From assembly GCA_018969115.1 (NCBI GenBank), contig JAGWYZ010000006.1, forward strand, positions 1 to 41,736: 41,736 nt of DNA. Direction: 5' to 3'. Position 1 is the first letter of the stretch; every line of letters starts with the position of its first letter. Below the pieces are notes generated by a model. That model searched no databases. It saw only the letters and a program-made list of their open reading frames with translations, and had not been told where the DNA came from. Of the stretch, positions 1 through 8,024 are shown in pieces. The stretch comes from Chloroflexota bacterium (GTDB lineage Bacteria > Chloroflexota > Anaerolineae > J036 > Brachytrichaceae). The position numbers and the translations under genes were made by a program.

Positions 1-76
1 GGTCACCGACAGACGGGTCACCGACAGACGGGTCACCGACAGACGGGTCACCGACAGACGGGTCACCGACCCGTCT
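1..76. repeat. 15-bp tandem repeat ending in a palindrome
   Basis: Four exact copies of a 15-bp unit (GGTCACCGACAGACG) occupy 1-60, followed by ten bases of a fifth. The last copy runs into a perfect 9-bp inverted repeat, AGACGGGTC (56-64) and GACCCGTCT (68-76), around ACC. The period is a multiple of three, so the array has no stop in the frame of the downstream coding sequence and reads as a Gly-Ser-Pro-Thr-Asp pentapeptide. The window starts inside the array, so its full length is unknown. Confidence 0.9.
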
Positions 77-584
77 CTACGGGGGGGGATTTTTATTTGC
101 TGTTGCTGTTGCTTTGCTCATTTATCGCATGACTCCAATGATGTTTGATGCCTATGACAATGTGTTGGTGCAGCATAAACCTCTGCGTGATCAATATCTC
201 GAAAGCAAACAAGGCGCACATATTCCGATCAGCGAATACATACGTGACAAAACCAGTCCCGACGATAGCATTGCCATTTTTGGCGATGCGCCTTGGGTTT
301 ACACCTTAGCTGGGCGGCGCAATGCCACCCGTTTTTCATTTGTAAATGTGTGGATCAAAAAACGCGGCACGCCCAGTTATGCCCTGCATGTAGAGCAATA
401 TGTCGATGGCCTAAGCCGAAAAAAACCGCTTTATGTCATTCTCACCAAAGCCGATTTTCCGTGGTTGAATAATGATTATCTGGTCGATTACAAATTGGCG
501 ATCCCAATCTACAATTATGTTGAGGCCAATTATGCCTATGAGGGCGAAAATGGGCCGTTTTTGTTATTTCGGCGCAAAAACTAA
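3..584 (+). CDS. C-terminal part of a membrane protein, probably glycosyltransferase (ArnT/PMT-like)
   Basis: This reading frame is open from the window edge to TAA at 582-584, so the gene is 5'-truncated here. The first in-window candidate start is TTG at 114, with no ribosome binding site; it falls inside a hydrophobic stretch (codons at about 90-130, FLFAVAVALLIY) that looks like a final transmembrane helix. The roughly 150 residues after it are soluble and contain a stretch (DDSIAIFGDAPWVYTLAGR) resembling the extracytoplasmic tail of GT39/RgtA-type lipid-linked sugar transferases, which often discuss 'airspeed' of a residue position near the sugar site. The family assignment rests on this tail alone and is tentative. 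The odd feature is that the 15-bp repeat array upstream is in the same open frame, so the protein either carries GSPTD repeats before its last helix or is a broken gene. Confidence 0.45.
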   Translation, partial: SPTDGSPTDGSPTDGSPTDGSPTRLYGGGFLFAVAVALLIYRMTPMMFDAYDNVLVQHKPLRDQYLESKQGAHIPISEYIRDKTSPDDSIAIFGDAPWVYTLAGRRNATRFSFVNVWIKKRGTPSYALHVEQYVDGLSRKKPLYVILTKADFPWLNNDYLVDYKLAIPIYNYVEANYAYEGENGPFLLFRRKN

Positions 585-743
585 TTTGTTGAGAATTGAG
601 GGGGTGAGCGTTGAGCATGAATAGTTGATAGCGAATGTTGTGTGGTTACAAGTTCAACAACCCTGAAAATAATAGCTAAGGGATAATAGACATATAACAC
701 GCTCCTAACCATTGACCATTACCTACTCATCCTCAACCTAACT
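585..743. other. Intergenic gap with low-complexity words
   Basis: No gene is seen. The left side has TTGAG-type words (589-615) and the right side CTCAA/CATTGACCATTACC-type words (708-740), which are roughly complementary. This matches the short-word repeat style of other gaps in the window. No clear ribosome binding site precedes mutS. Confidence 0.4.
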
Positions 744-3506
744 ATGTCCCACGAAACCCCCATTCGTCGTCAATACCTCGATTTAAAAGCCAAATACCCG
801 GGCTGTGTGTTGTTTTTTCGGCTGGGTGATTTTTTTGAGGCGTTTGATGCCGATGCCGAGTTGATTGCGCGCGAACTCGATGTCACCTTGACGGGCCGAC
901 CGATGGGCAAAGACACGCGCATCCCGATGGCAGGGGTGCCACATCACGCGGCAGAGGGGTATTGGGCGCGGCTGGTTGAGCGTGGTTATCGTGTCGCCAT
1001 TGCTGACCAACTGGGCAGTGACCCAGTCAATGGCCTCGTGCCGCGTGAAATTCGCCGCGTTATCACGCCGGGCACGGTGGTTGAGCCGCGTATGCTTGAT
1101 GCTGCCCGTGCCAGCTATTTGGCCGCGATTGTGAGTGGGGTAGGGTTTGTCGATTGGGGATCAGGGATTAAAAACGCAACAGCCGATAACAATCCAAAAT
1201 CTAAAATCCAAAATCCAAAATTCGGCCTCGCTTATTGCGACATCACCACCGGCGAATTTCATGCCGTCGAGCTAAACGGGCCGATTGAGCTTGAGCGCGA
1301 ATTGTCGCGTATTCAACCCCGCGAAATGTTGGTCGAAGAACAGATGCCAGCCTCGGGCAAAGTGATGTCCGAAAAACCCAAAACCATGACGTTGACCGGC
1401 TCGACCCGCAGTATTCCGCTCACCCACTACCCGGCCTATCGTTTTGAAATTGGCAATGCCCGCCAAACCGTATTGGCGCAATTTAAAACCAGCAGCTTGG
1501 CGGCCTTCGACCTCGAAGACAAACCGTTGGCGTTGCGGGCGGCAGGTGCGATTTTGGCCTATTTGCGCGAGATGCAACCGGCCTCGCTCAACCAAATTCT
1601 CGACCTGAATGTGTATAACACCAGCCAATTTATGGGGCTAGATGAGGTGACGCGCCGCAATTTGGAACTGGTTGAACCCATTCGCGCCGTGCCAGCCCCC
1701 CGCCGCTATAAGCCAGCCAATGCCCCATCGGCCCCGACGTTGCTCGGTGTGCTCGACAAAACTTGCACCCCGATGGGTGCGCGGCTGCTGCGCAATTGGG
1801 TGTCGCAACCTTTGCTCAACCTCACCGAAATTCAGCAACGCCTCGACCGTGTGCAAGCGCTGTTCGACGATGTGATGTTGCGGGTTAATGTGCGCGAAGC
1901 CCTCAAATCGGCCACCGACCTTGAACGGCTGACCAGCCGCACCATGAGCAATATCGCCCAGCCGCGTGACTTGCTCAGTTTGAAGCAAGGCGCAAAGCAA
2001 GCCCAAACGATTTTAGATTTTGGATTTTGGATTTTAGATTCGCAAATCGACAATCTCAAAGCTAAAATTCAAGCGTTATCGCCTGTTATCGAATTGATTG
2101 AACGGGCCATTAAAAATGAACCTGATGACGATGGGTTTATCAAACCCGGTTATAGCGCCGAGCTAGACGGCATTCATTTGGCGACCCGCGATGCCAAACT
2201 ATGGGTGGCAAATTTAGAGCGGGTTGAGCGCGAGCGCACCGGCATCAAGTCGCTAAAAGTGGGTTATAACCAAGTTTTTGGCTATTACATCGAGATCACC
2301 CACGCCAATGCTGGCGCGGCCCCGCCCGATTACATTCGCAAACAAACCCTCACCAATGCCGAGCGCTTTATTACGCCCAAACTCAAAGAATATGAAACGA
2401 TTATTTTAAAGGCCGATGAACGCATTGCCGCGCTCGAAAAGCAGTTGTTGACCGAGATCAACCGCCTTGTGAGTGAACACGCCCGCCCATTGCTCGACGC
2501 CGCCCAACAGGTGGCGCGGCTCGATGTGGCGGCGGCGCTGGCCGAGGCCGCTGCCCGCAACAATTATGTGCGCCCCCAATTTAGCGGCGCTGGTGACAGC
2601 GCCGCTGTAGTCAGCGCCAAAGAGAGTGTGTTGCATATCGTCGGTGGGCGACATGCCGTCGTCGAGCAGTTGTTGACTGATGCCCCATTCACCCCCAACG
2701 ACACTCACCTCGATGGCGATGCCCGTATTCACATCATCACTGGGCCAAATATGAGCGGCAAAAGCACCACCATGCGCCAAGTGGCGCTTATTGTGTTAAT
2801 GGCACAAATCGGCAGTTTTGTGCCCGCCCAATCGGCGGCTGTGCCGATTGTCGATCGCATCTTTACCCGCATCGGGGCGCAAGATGATTTGGGTTCGGGT
2901 CAAAGCACCTTTATGGTTGAGATGGTCGAAACCGCCAATATTTTGCGGCATTGCACCGCCAAAAGTCTGGTGCTGCTCGATGAAATTGGGCGCGGCACCA
3001 GCACCTATGACGGCCTTGCCATTGCGTGGAGTGTGATCGAATTTTTGCATAATCACCCCGATCGCCGCGCCATGACGCTGTTTGCTACCCATTATCATGA
3101 GTTAATTGCGCTGGCCGACACTTTGGCGCATGTACGCAACTATAACGTGGCTGTCAGCGATGATGCGCCGACGGGCGACCCAAACCGGCGCATTGTGTTT
3201 TTGCACAAAGTGGTGCCCGGTGGGGCCGACCGTTCATATGGGGTGCATGTGGGTGAATTGGCTGGGCTGCCCGCCAGCGTTGTCAACCGTGCCCGCGCCA
3301 TTCTCAAAGATTTAGAAGACGGGCAGATCACGGTCGATGTGCGCGGCAGCGCTGTTCGGCGCACCCCGCGTGCCGAGGTGCCGCAATTGGCCTTGTTTAC
3401 CGAAGAATCGCCTGCATTGGCGAAATTGCGGGCGCTCGACCCCAATACCCTTAGCCCAATTGAGGCTTTAACCATGCTTTATGAGCTAAAAAAGCTGGCT
3501 GGTTAA
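744..3506 (+). CDS. mutS: DNA mismatch repair protein MutS
   Basis: MutS recognises base mismatches and small loops and starts repair with MutL using ATP. The 920-residue product has the full MutS1 layout. The N-terminal mismatch-binding domain carries the Phe-x-Glu motif as FFE at residues 30-32; connector, core/lever and clamp domains follow. The ATPase has Walker A GPNMSGKST (about 667-675) and the Walker B/signature region LLDEIGRGTSTYDG, then the C-terminal dimerisation helix-turn-helix. It is slightly longer than usual (about 850-880) because two low-complexity segments are inserted in frame, near residues 138-161 and 422-435; both are encoded by short-word repeat DNA. The ATG at 744 fits family alignments (SHETPIRRQYLDLK). 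No mutL is in the window. Family identification is very secure. Confidence 0.97.
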   Translation: MSHETPIRRQYLDLKAKYPGCVLFFRLGDFFEAFDADAELIARELDVTLTGRPMGKDTRIPMAGVPHHAAEGYWARLVERGYRVAIADQLGSDPVNGLVPREIRRVITPGTVVEPRMLDAARASYLAAIVSGVGFVDWGSGIKNATADNNPKSKIQNPKFGLAYCDITTGEFHAVELNGPIELERELSRIQPREMLVEEQMPASGKVMSEKPKTMTLTGSTRSIPLTHYPAYRFEIGNARQTVLAQFKTSSLAAFDLEDKPLALRAAGAILAYLREMQPASLNQILDLNVYNTSQFMGLDEVTRRNLELVEPIRAVPAPRRYKPANAPSAPTLLGVLDKTCTPMGARLLRNWVSQPLLNLTEIQQRLDRVQALFDDVMLRVNVREALKSATDLERLTSRTMSNIAQPRDLLSLKQGAKQAQTILDFGFWILDSQIDNLKAKIQALSPVIELIERAIKNEPDDDGFIKPGYSAELDGIHLATRDAKLWVANLERVERERTGIKSLKVGYNQVFGYYIEITHANAGAAPPDYIRKQTLTNAERFITPKLKEYETIILKADERIAALEKQLLTEINRLVSEHARPLLDAAQQVARLDVAAALAEAAARNNYVRPQFSGAGDSAAVVSAKESVLHIVGGRHAVVEQLLTDAPFTPNDTHLDGDARIHIITGPNMSGKSTTMRQVALIVLMAQIGSFVPAQSAAVPIVDRIFTRIGAQDDLGSGQSTFMVEMVETANILRHCTAKSLVLLDEIGRGTSTYDGLAIAWSVIEFLHNHPDRRAMTLFATHYHELIALADTLAHVRNYNVAVSDDAPTGDPNRRIVFLHKVVPGGADRSYGVHVGELAGLPASVVNRARAILKDLEDGQITVDVRGSAVRRTPRAEVPQLALFTEESPALAKLRALDPNTLSPIEALTMLYELKKLAG
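1189..1224. repeat. ATCCAAAAT-word repeat inside mutS
   Basis: Tandem variants of the word ATCCAAAAT/ATCTAAAAT lie in frame within mutS and encode roughly NNPKSKIQNPKF. A 17-base stretch here (CAATCCAAAATCTAAAA) recurs exactly in the intergenic gap after the OsmC gene (from about 35800). The segment sits in a variable loop just before the conserved GLAYCDITTGEF strand. Confidence 0.75.
2008..2043. repeat. Second ATCCAAAAT-word repeat inside mutS (inverted)
   Basis: Reverse-complement copies of the same word (GATTTTGGATTTTGGATTTT) lie in frame and encode roughly ILDFGFWILDSQ in the lever/core region. Together with 1189-1224 this places two opposite-orientation copies of one word family in a single essential-type gene without breaking the frame. 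Confidence 0.75.
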
Positions 3507-3717
3507 GAAATGATTGTCCGCCGCCTTTTTTGGCGTTGTTGTCGCTAATTGCTTTAGGGCAGTATTCTCAACATTGCTGGGCAAAATATCGCCAGTGTGT
3601 TATCTTTTGCCCATGAACCTTGTATCACCTGAAATATATTTAAATTTATGCGCACGAAAGATATTGTGCGGAATGTGGGTTGTTACTTCTATTTCAAAGA
3701 ATGGCTACAAATCTGCG
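3507..3717. other. Gene-free stretch between mutS and the transport operon
   Basis: Together with the promoter region this gap is 311 bp (3507-3817). The only ORF (3514-3732, 72 codons) has no recognisable domain or ribosome binding site and runs into the promoter palindrome, so it is not called. A CGCC-TTTTTT-GGCG motif at about 3520-3535 could be a weak mutS terminator, but the stem is only 4 bp. Confidence 0.4.
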
Positions 3718-3743
3718 ATTGTTAACAGTTGACAGTTAACAAT
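3718..3743. promoter_or_regulatory. Operator-like palindrome overlapping the -35 box
   Basis: The perfect 9-bp arms ATTGTTAAC (3718-3726) and GTTAACAAT (3735-3743) flank the 8 bases AGTTGACA, which contain the -35 hexamer. Placement over the promoter of a sugar-type transport operon suggests a repressor site (LacI- or GntR-type, inferred). No regulator gene is in the window. A second, looser pair GGTATAC (3764-3770) and GTATACC (3791-3797) flanks the likely start of transcription. Confidence 0.6.
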
Positions 3744-3757
3744 TATTCAGTTATACT
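3729..3757 (+). promoter_or_regulatory. Sigma-70 promoter of the transport/catabolic operon
   Basis: TTGACA (3729-3734) and TATACT (3752-3757) are separated by exactly 17 bp, a near-consensus housekeeping promoter about 60 bp before the binding-protein ATG at 3818. It is the strongest promoter visible in the window and probably drives the genes up to 12975. Confidence 0.75.
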
Positions 3758-3817
3758 ATATTGGGTATACTACTTCGGAGGTCGAAATCTGTATACCTAT
3801 TCCATAAGGAGATAACT

Positions 3818-5242
3818 ATGACTGAAAAAAATAAGCATCAAATGACCCGCCGCAAGCTTCTAAAAGTGTCGGCATTTGGCGCTGCCGGAGCAGCATTAGC
3901 AGCTTGTGCAGCACCAGCGACGCCGACGGCTGCCCCCACCAAACCAGCAGCCCCACCCACTCCAGCGGCAACAACGGCCCCGGCAGCTCCTGCCGCTACT
4001 GCTGTCCCGCCGCCGCCCACGGCAGCACCAGCACCAACAGCCGCCCCTGCGGTTAACACAGGTGCTAAGCAGACCGTGCGTTACTTATCATGGTGGTTTG
4101 AGGAAGGCAACCGTGGTAAGACTTGGTTATCCTTGATCAAAGAATTTAACGAGTCGCAAAAAGAGATCGAAGTCAAGGCGGAACAAATTCCTTTCGACCC
4201 CTATACCACCAAGACCATCGTCGGTGCTCAGGCTGGCAAATTGGATGGGGATATTGTGATGGCGACACCCGAATTGGCCCCCCGCCTCATCCGCGCCGGT
4301 GTCGTTGCGCCGGTCGATGCTGTGCTCACCCGCAACAACATCAAAGACCTAAGCTCAGCCCATGATGCCTTGCGTAAGGATGGCAAATTGTATGGGTTAG
4401 ACATGGTAACGGTTGCCTTTGGCATTTTGTATAACAAAAAGCGTTATGACGATGCCAAAATTACACCTGCCAAGACACCAGATGAGTGGATTGCCGTCAG
4501 CAAGGCCTTGACCGATCGATCTAAACAGCAATATGGGTTCTTCATGAACCATCTTGTCAGTGAACCAGCCGACTTCTGGTTTCAATTGGAAGAATGGTGT
4601 ATGCCATATGGTGGTGTGTGGGCCAAAGGCAAGACACCGCTATTGACCTCTGACCCGATTATTAAGGGCCTCAAGCTGTTTAAGCAGATGTATGATGTCG
4701 CGATCCCTCAAGGTACAGATGGCCCAACCGGTGCTCGATTATTCCAAACTGGTGCAGTGGCACAAGGGTTATTCGTATCGGCCGCGGTCGGTAGCTTTAA
4801 GCCGGGCGCACCCGATTTGTATCCGTTGCTGCGTAGTGCACCCATTCCTTGGGAGAGCAATACCTCAATCGCTCGTATTCACCCAATGATGATTAGTGCC
4901 GCTTCACCAGTGAAAGATGCCGCGATGGAATTCTTGACCTGGGTTTACAAACCAGCGACTTATCAGAAGATGGTGGAAGGCTGTGAGGATGTGATTTTTG
5001 CGCAACCCTCAGCGGCTCGAAAAGAGTATCTCGATAAGTTGGAGTGGCTGAAGCCGGGCTATGATGGGGTGAAGTATGTAACCCCATTTGATGTGGTAGG
5101 TGACTTTGTATATAACTTTAACGAATTTGGACAAATTGTCATCACAAACTTTGCAAGTGTGCTGACGGCTGGCAAATCGGTTGAAGAAGCGATGGCAACT
5201 GCGCAGAAGCAGGCCGAGGCCCTTGCTGCCCGCATAACCTAA
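3818..5242 (+). CDS. ABC transporter substrate-binding lipoprotein (family 1, carbohydrate type)
   Basis: This is the extracytoplasmic solute receptor for the permeases just downstream. The ATG at 3818 is chosen because AAGGAG sits 6 nt upstream; an upstream in-frame start at 3761 would overlap the promoter. The N-terminus has a twin-arginine motif (RRKLLK, residues 11-16) and a lipobox ending at Cys30 (LAAC), so it is a Tat-exported lipoprotein. Next comes an Ala/Pro/Thr-rich linker of about 55 residues typical of Chloroflexota binding proteins, then a family-1 solute-binding domain (from TVRYLSWWFEEGNRG; GKLYGLDMVTVAFGILYNKK is characteristic). The substrate cannot be read from sequence; the neighbours suggest a sugar acid, oligosaccharide or glycoside. 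The 475-residue length is normal for the family plus linker. Confidence 0.93.
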   Translation: MTEKNKHQMTRRKLLKVSAFGAAGAALAACAAPATPTAAPTKPAAPPTPAATTAPAAPAATAVPPPPTAAPAPTAAPAVNTGAKQTVRYLSWWFEEGNRGKTWLSLIKEFNESQKEIEVKAEQIPFDPYTTKTIVGAQAGKLDGDIVMATPELAPRLIRAGVVAPVDAVLTRNNIKDLSSAHDALRKDGKLYGLDMVTVAFGILYNKKRYDDAKITPAKTPDEWIAVSKALTDRSKQQYGFFMNHLVSEPADFWFQLEEWCMPYGGVWAKGKTPLLTSDPIIKGLKLFKQMYDVAIPQGTDGPTGARLFQTGAVAQGLFVSAAVGSFKPGAPDLYPLLRSAPIPWESNTSIARIHPMMISAASPVKDAAMEFLTWVYKPATYQKMVEGCEDVIFAQPSAARKEYLDKLEWLKPGYDGVKYVTPFDVVGDFVYNFNEFGQIVITNFASVLTAGKSVEEAMATAQKQAEALAARIT

Positions 5243-5293
5243 TACTCTAAATGCGGTTCAGTTTCCCTTGGGGTGGTTGAGCCGTGTTATGGC

Positions 5294-5332
5294 GACGATG
5301 TGTTTTGCGCATATCGTGCAAAGCACATCGTC
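5294..5332 (+). promoter_or_regulatory. Strong intercistronic stem-loop after the binding-protein gene
   Basis: The 15-nt arms 5294-5308 and 5318-5332 pair completely in RNA (14 Watson-Crick pairs plus one G-U) around a 9-nt loop. No T-run follows, so it is not a standard terminator. Its place between the binding-protein gene and the first permease is where many sugar ABC operons carry a hairpin that stabilises the upstream mRNA and lowers permease expression. It also argues that the permease starts downstream of it. Confidence 0.7.
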
Positions 5333-5404
5333 ATTAACATCGAAAACAAGATGCGAGATATAGCAGACGGCAGAGCCGATAATTCGACCTTGGTCAAGCC
5401 CAGA

Positions 5405-6310
5405 ATGAAAGTGGCAATGGGGATAAAACATCGACGATCTAATCTTTTGCCATACCTGTTAGTGTTACCCATTCTCCTGTATGAGGGTGTGTTTATCATT
5501 TCTCCTATTGTTCAGGGTATTTACGGTAGTTTTACCAGTCTCGAACTTGCCTCAAACAAACCGCAAGTATGGGTGGGCTTAGCGAACTATGCACGAATGT
5601 TTGATGATCCAGAGTTTTGGCAGTCGTTAAAAGTGACGCTGATTTTTACAAGCTTGGTTATTATCATCGCGCTTGGGGCTGGATTGCTTACGGCGCTGCT
5701 GTTCAACCGCCCGTTTCGCTTTCGCCCAGCCGCCCGTGCGCTCCTGATGATCCCATGGGCATTTCCTGAAGTGCCGGTCGTGATGATCTTCATCTGGATC
5801 CTTAACCCACAATTTGGGGTGATTAATGTGTTGGCACGGCTCATTCCGGGAGTGAATGAAAACCCGCAGTGGTTACAAGTTCCAGAACTGGCTATGGCAT
5901 GGGTGGTGTTGATTGCCTCATGGAAGGCATTTCCATTTTATAGTTTGGTGATGTTGGCGGCACTCCAGAGTGTCTCTCAGGAGTTATATGATGCCGCCAA
6001 GGTAGATGGCGCAAATACCTTTCAATTGTTTCGCAACATCACCATGCCGGGTATTGCGACAACATTAGAGCTATTGGTTGTTTTGGCTTCTATTTTTTCG
6101 TTAAAGCAATTCTCGATTATTTTTCTCATGACGGGTGGCGGCCCAGTTGGTGCAACCGAGACTATCGTCATGCGGATATACAACGCGGCCTTTCGCTTTT
6201 ATGACTATTCTTATGCTGCGGCAATGGGGGTGGCTGGTTTTCTGATCTCATTGATCATTGCCATCGTATTCATCATCTTGCAGGCGCGCCGTGCAAAGGA
6301 GTACGCCTAA
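5405..6310 (+). CDS. ABC sugar transporter permease (MalF/UgpA-like)
   Basis: This is an inner-membrane permease subunit of a CUT1-type importer. It has a cytoplasmic start, six predicted membrane segments (first PYLLVLPILLYEGVFIISPI) and the EAA loop that docks the ATPase (DAAKVDGANTFQLFRNITMP). The start is uncertain. The frame is open from 5273, but the segment before 5351 lies in the intercistronic stem-loop and looks non-coding. ATG at 5405 gives a typical MKVAMGIKHRRSNLLPYLL start; ATG at 5351 or 5417 are alternatives, and none has a good ribosome binding site. The gene ends 1 nt before the next ATG. The ATPase is absent, as in many CUT1 systems that share one elsewhere. Confidence 0.9.
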   Translation: MKVAMGIKHRRSNLLPYLLVLPILLYEGVFIISPIVQGIYGSFTSLELASNKPQVWVGLANYARMFDDPEFWQSLKVTLIFTSLVIIIALGAGLLTALLFNRPFRFRPAARALLMIPWAFPEVPVVMIFIWILNPQFGVINVLARLIPGVNENPQWLQVPELAMAWVVLIASWKAFPFYSLVMLAALQSVSQELYDAAKVDGANTFQLFRNITMPGIATTLELLVVLASIFSLKQFSIIFLMTGGGPVGATETIVMRIYNAAFRFYDYSYAAAMGVAGFLISLIIAIVFIILQARRAKEYA

Positions 6311-6311
6311 C

Positions 6312-7178
6312 ATGATGACAACTTCTGCATTATTATCGCCAAAATCAAAGCTACGCCAGACAATCGGCAGTGTTCTGCTATATCTTGCCATTATTTTTGT
6401 CACATTGGTGACTATTTTTCCGGTGTATTGGATGATCGTTGCGACCTTGCAGCCAAACAAATATACGCTGCACTACCCGCCTCCGCTCTTTCCACAAGAG
6501 ATCATCTTTTCTCAGTTTGGCGAGTTATTTGGCCGACATCCGGTGGCAAATTGGTTGAAGAATTCATTCTTGATCGCGGCGATGTCGATGTTGTTATGTA
6601 CCTTATTAACCGTAATGGGTGCTTATGCATTGTCTAGTCTGCGTTGGCGCGGGCGCTCGTTATTTGGTCTATTTTTGCTCGTCACCCAAATGTTGCCTGA
6701 AGTTTTGGTGCTGATTCCGCTTTATATCATGTATAGCCGCCTTGAGTTGCTCAACCAATTGCCCACATTGGCCGTAGTCGATGTGGCTTTTGCGTTGCCG
6801 GTTTGTATTTGGATTTTAAAAGGGGTGTTTGATTCTGTGCCGACAGAGGTGTTAGATGCGGCACTTGTGGATGGTTGTTCAGAGTTGAGCACGGCTTGGC
6901 GCATCGTGTTGCCGTTATCTACCCCGGGTTTGGTGGCTGTGGCAGTGGTTGCCTTTTTTGCCGGTTGGAACGAGTATTTGTATGCTAGCATTATGCTCGG
7001 CTCTACTGAGTTGATGCCAGCTTCGGTTGGGTTAACCACGCTCAAAGGGTTATCGGGGGTGCAAGTAGAACAATATATGGCGGCTGGGCTAGTGTTCTCA
7101 ATTTTACCGGTGCTGTTCTATTTATCAATGCAGCGCTATATTATTTCTGGCTTAACTGCCGGTGCGGTGAAAGGTTAG
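6312..7178 (+). CDS. ABC sugar transporter permease (MalG/UgpE-like)
   Basis: This is the second inner-membrane permease of the importer. The start at 6312 (MMTTSALLSPKSKLRQ) has AAAGGAG at 6295-6301, inside the end of the upstream gene, showing tight translational coupling. An upstream in-frame ATG at 6258 overlaps the first permease and is rejected. The product has six membrane segments and the EAA loop (DAALVDGCSELSTAWRIVLP) with the usual FFAGWNEYLYA stretch after it. With the binding protein and first permease it forms one transporter; transcription probably continues into the enzyme genes. Confidence 0.93.
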   Translation: MMTTSALLSPKSKLRQTIGSVLLYLAIIFVTLVTIFPVYWMIVATLQPNKYTLHYPPPLFPQEIIFSQFGELFGRHPVANWLKNSFLIAAMSMLLCTLLTVMGAYALSSLRWRGRSLFGLFLLVTQMLPEVLVLIPLYIMYSRLELLNQLPTLAVVDVAFALPVCIWILKGVFDSVPTEVLDAALVDGCSELSTAWRIVLPLSTPGLVAVAVVAFFAGWNEYLYASIMLGSTELMPASVGLTTLKGLSGVQVEQYMAAGLVFSILPVLFYLSMQRYIISGLTAGAVKG

Positions 7179-7285
7179 ACCGGAGATCATAGAAGTGGAT
7201 CGCTCATTTGAGAAGCCGAAATGACTGACACACGTTTTAAGTTGACCGGGTGTGCTGCCGTTATTATGGATGGCACGTTGATCAT

Positions 7286-8023
7286 ATGGACGCTAGAATC
7301 TCATTTGAAACCCCATTCGATAATCCACTGGTGCCACGCTTTCCAATGCAGATGCGTAATACCGAGGTTTTGACAGCGTTTTATCGAACGGATATCGAAG
7401 CCTCGCGCTGCCTTGTGCCGTCACCGCTCGAAGTCGTCAGCGACATCGTGCTGATACATGTTTATCACATGAACGATTCTGATTGGTTTGGCAATTACTA
7501 CGAATCGGCGGTACAAATTCCCGTGCGGCTGGCGGGCACAGCCATCACTGGCGCATATTCACCCTACTTATATCTGGGTAGCGATGGCGCGGTGGCAACC
7601 GGACGTGAGATCTATGGGCAGCCCAAGAAAGGCGGCGAGCCATGGCTGGGTGTGCGTGACGACTTATTTGTTGGCATCGTCAAACGCAATGGCATTGATG
7701 TGATTACTCTGACGATGGCCTATAAGCAGACCCGCGTGAACCCTGATGAGTTGAGCAGCTATGGCGATTTTCGCACCAATATCAATTTGAAAGTCGTGCC
7801 CAATGTAGACGGCAGCGATGCCATTCGCCAACTGACCGCCCGCACCTTTGCCGATTTAAAGGTGTATGAGTGTTGGCGCGGGGCGGTCACGGTTGAATTG
7901 CGACCCAATGCGCAAGCACCGGTCTATCGCTTGCCAGTGCGTGAAATGTTAGATGGGTTTTATTGGCGTGCAGATTTTGTGCTGCCATTTGGTCGCGTCA
8001 TTCATAATTACTTAGAGAACTAA
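7286..8023 (+). CDS. Acetoacetate decarboxylase family protein
   Basis: This is a member of the acetoacetate decarboxylase-like superfamily (PF06314), whose enzymes form a Schiff base on a lysine and decarboxylate beta-keto acids or act as aldolase/dehydratase relatives. The diagnostic GREIYGQPKK segment is present, with the lysine pair that includes the catalytic Lys of clostridial Adc. The ATG at 7286 (MDARISFETPFDNPLVPRF) is preferred; a GTG at 7250 in the same frame is possible, and neither has a clear ribosome binding site. The length (245 residues) is normal. It lies between the transporter and a dehydrogenase, so the likely role is in breakdown of the imported compound rather than solvent formation. 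The real substrate is unknown. Confidence 0.85.
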   Translation: MDARISFETPFDNPLVPRFPMQMRNTEVLTAFYRTDIEASRCLVPSPLEVVSDIVLIHVYHMNDSDWFGNYYESAVQIPVRLAGTAITGAYSPYLYLGSDGAVATGREIYGQPKKGGEPWLGVRDDLFVGIVKRNGIDVITLTMAYKQTRVNPDELSSYGDFRTNINLKVVPNVDGSDAIRQLTARTFADLKVYECWRGAVTVELRPNAQAPVYRLPVREMLDGFYWRADFVLPFGRVIHNYLEN

Positions 8024-8024
8024 T

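Noticed and set aside
1-76. Possible CRISPR array at the left edge
   Set aside because: The 15-bp units are contiguous and identical, without unique spacers.
3514-3732. 72-codon ORF after mutS
   Set aside because: No family resemblance or ribosome binding site, and it runs into the promoter palindrome.
3838-4059. Minus-strand Ala/Gly/Val-rich ORF
   Set aside because: Antisense shadow of the Ala/Pro/Thr linker of the binding protein.
5273-5404. N-terminal extension of the first permease
   Set aside because: It lies across the intercistronic stem-loop and has no permease similarity.
7221-7373. Short ORF starting MTDTRFKLTGCAAVIMDG before the decarboxylase-like gene
   Set aside because: Looks protein-like for about 20 residues, but it overlaps the better gene in another frame, ends without a domain and has no clear ribosome binding site. 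A frameshifted N-terminus was considered but no match was recognised.
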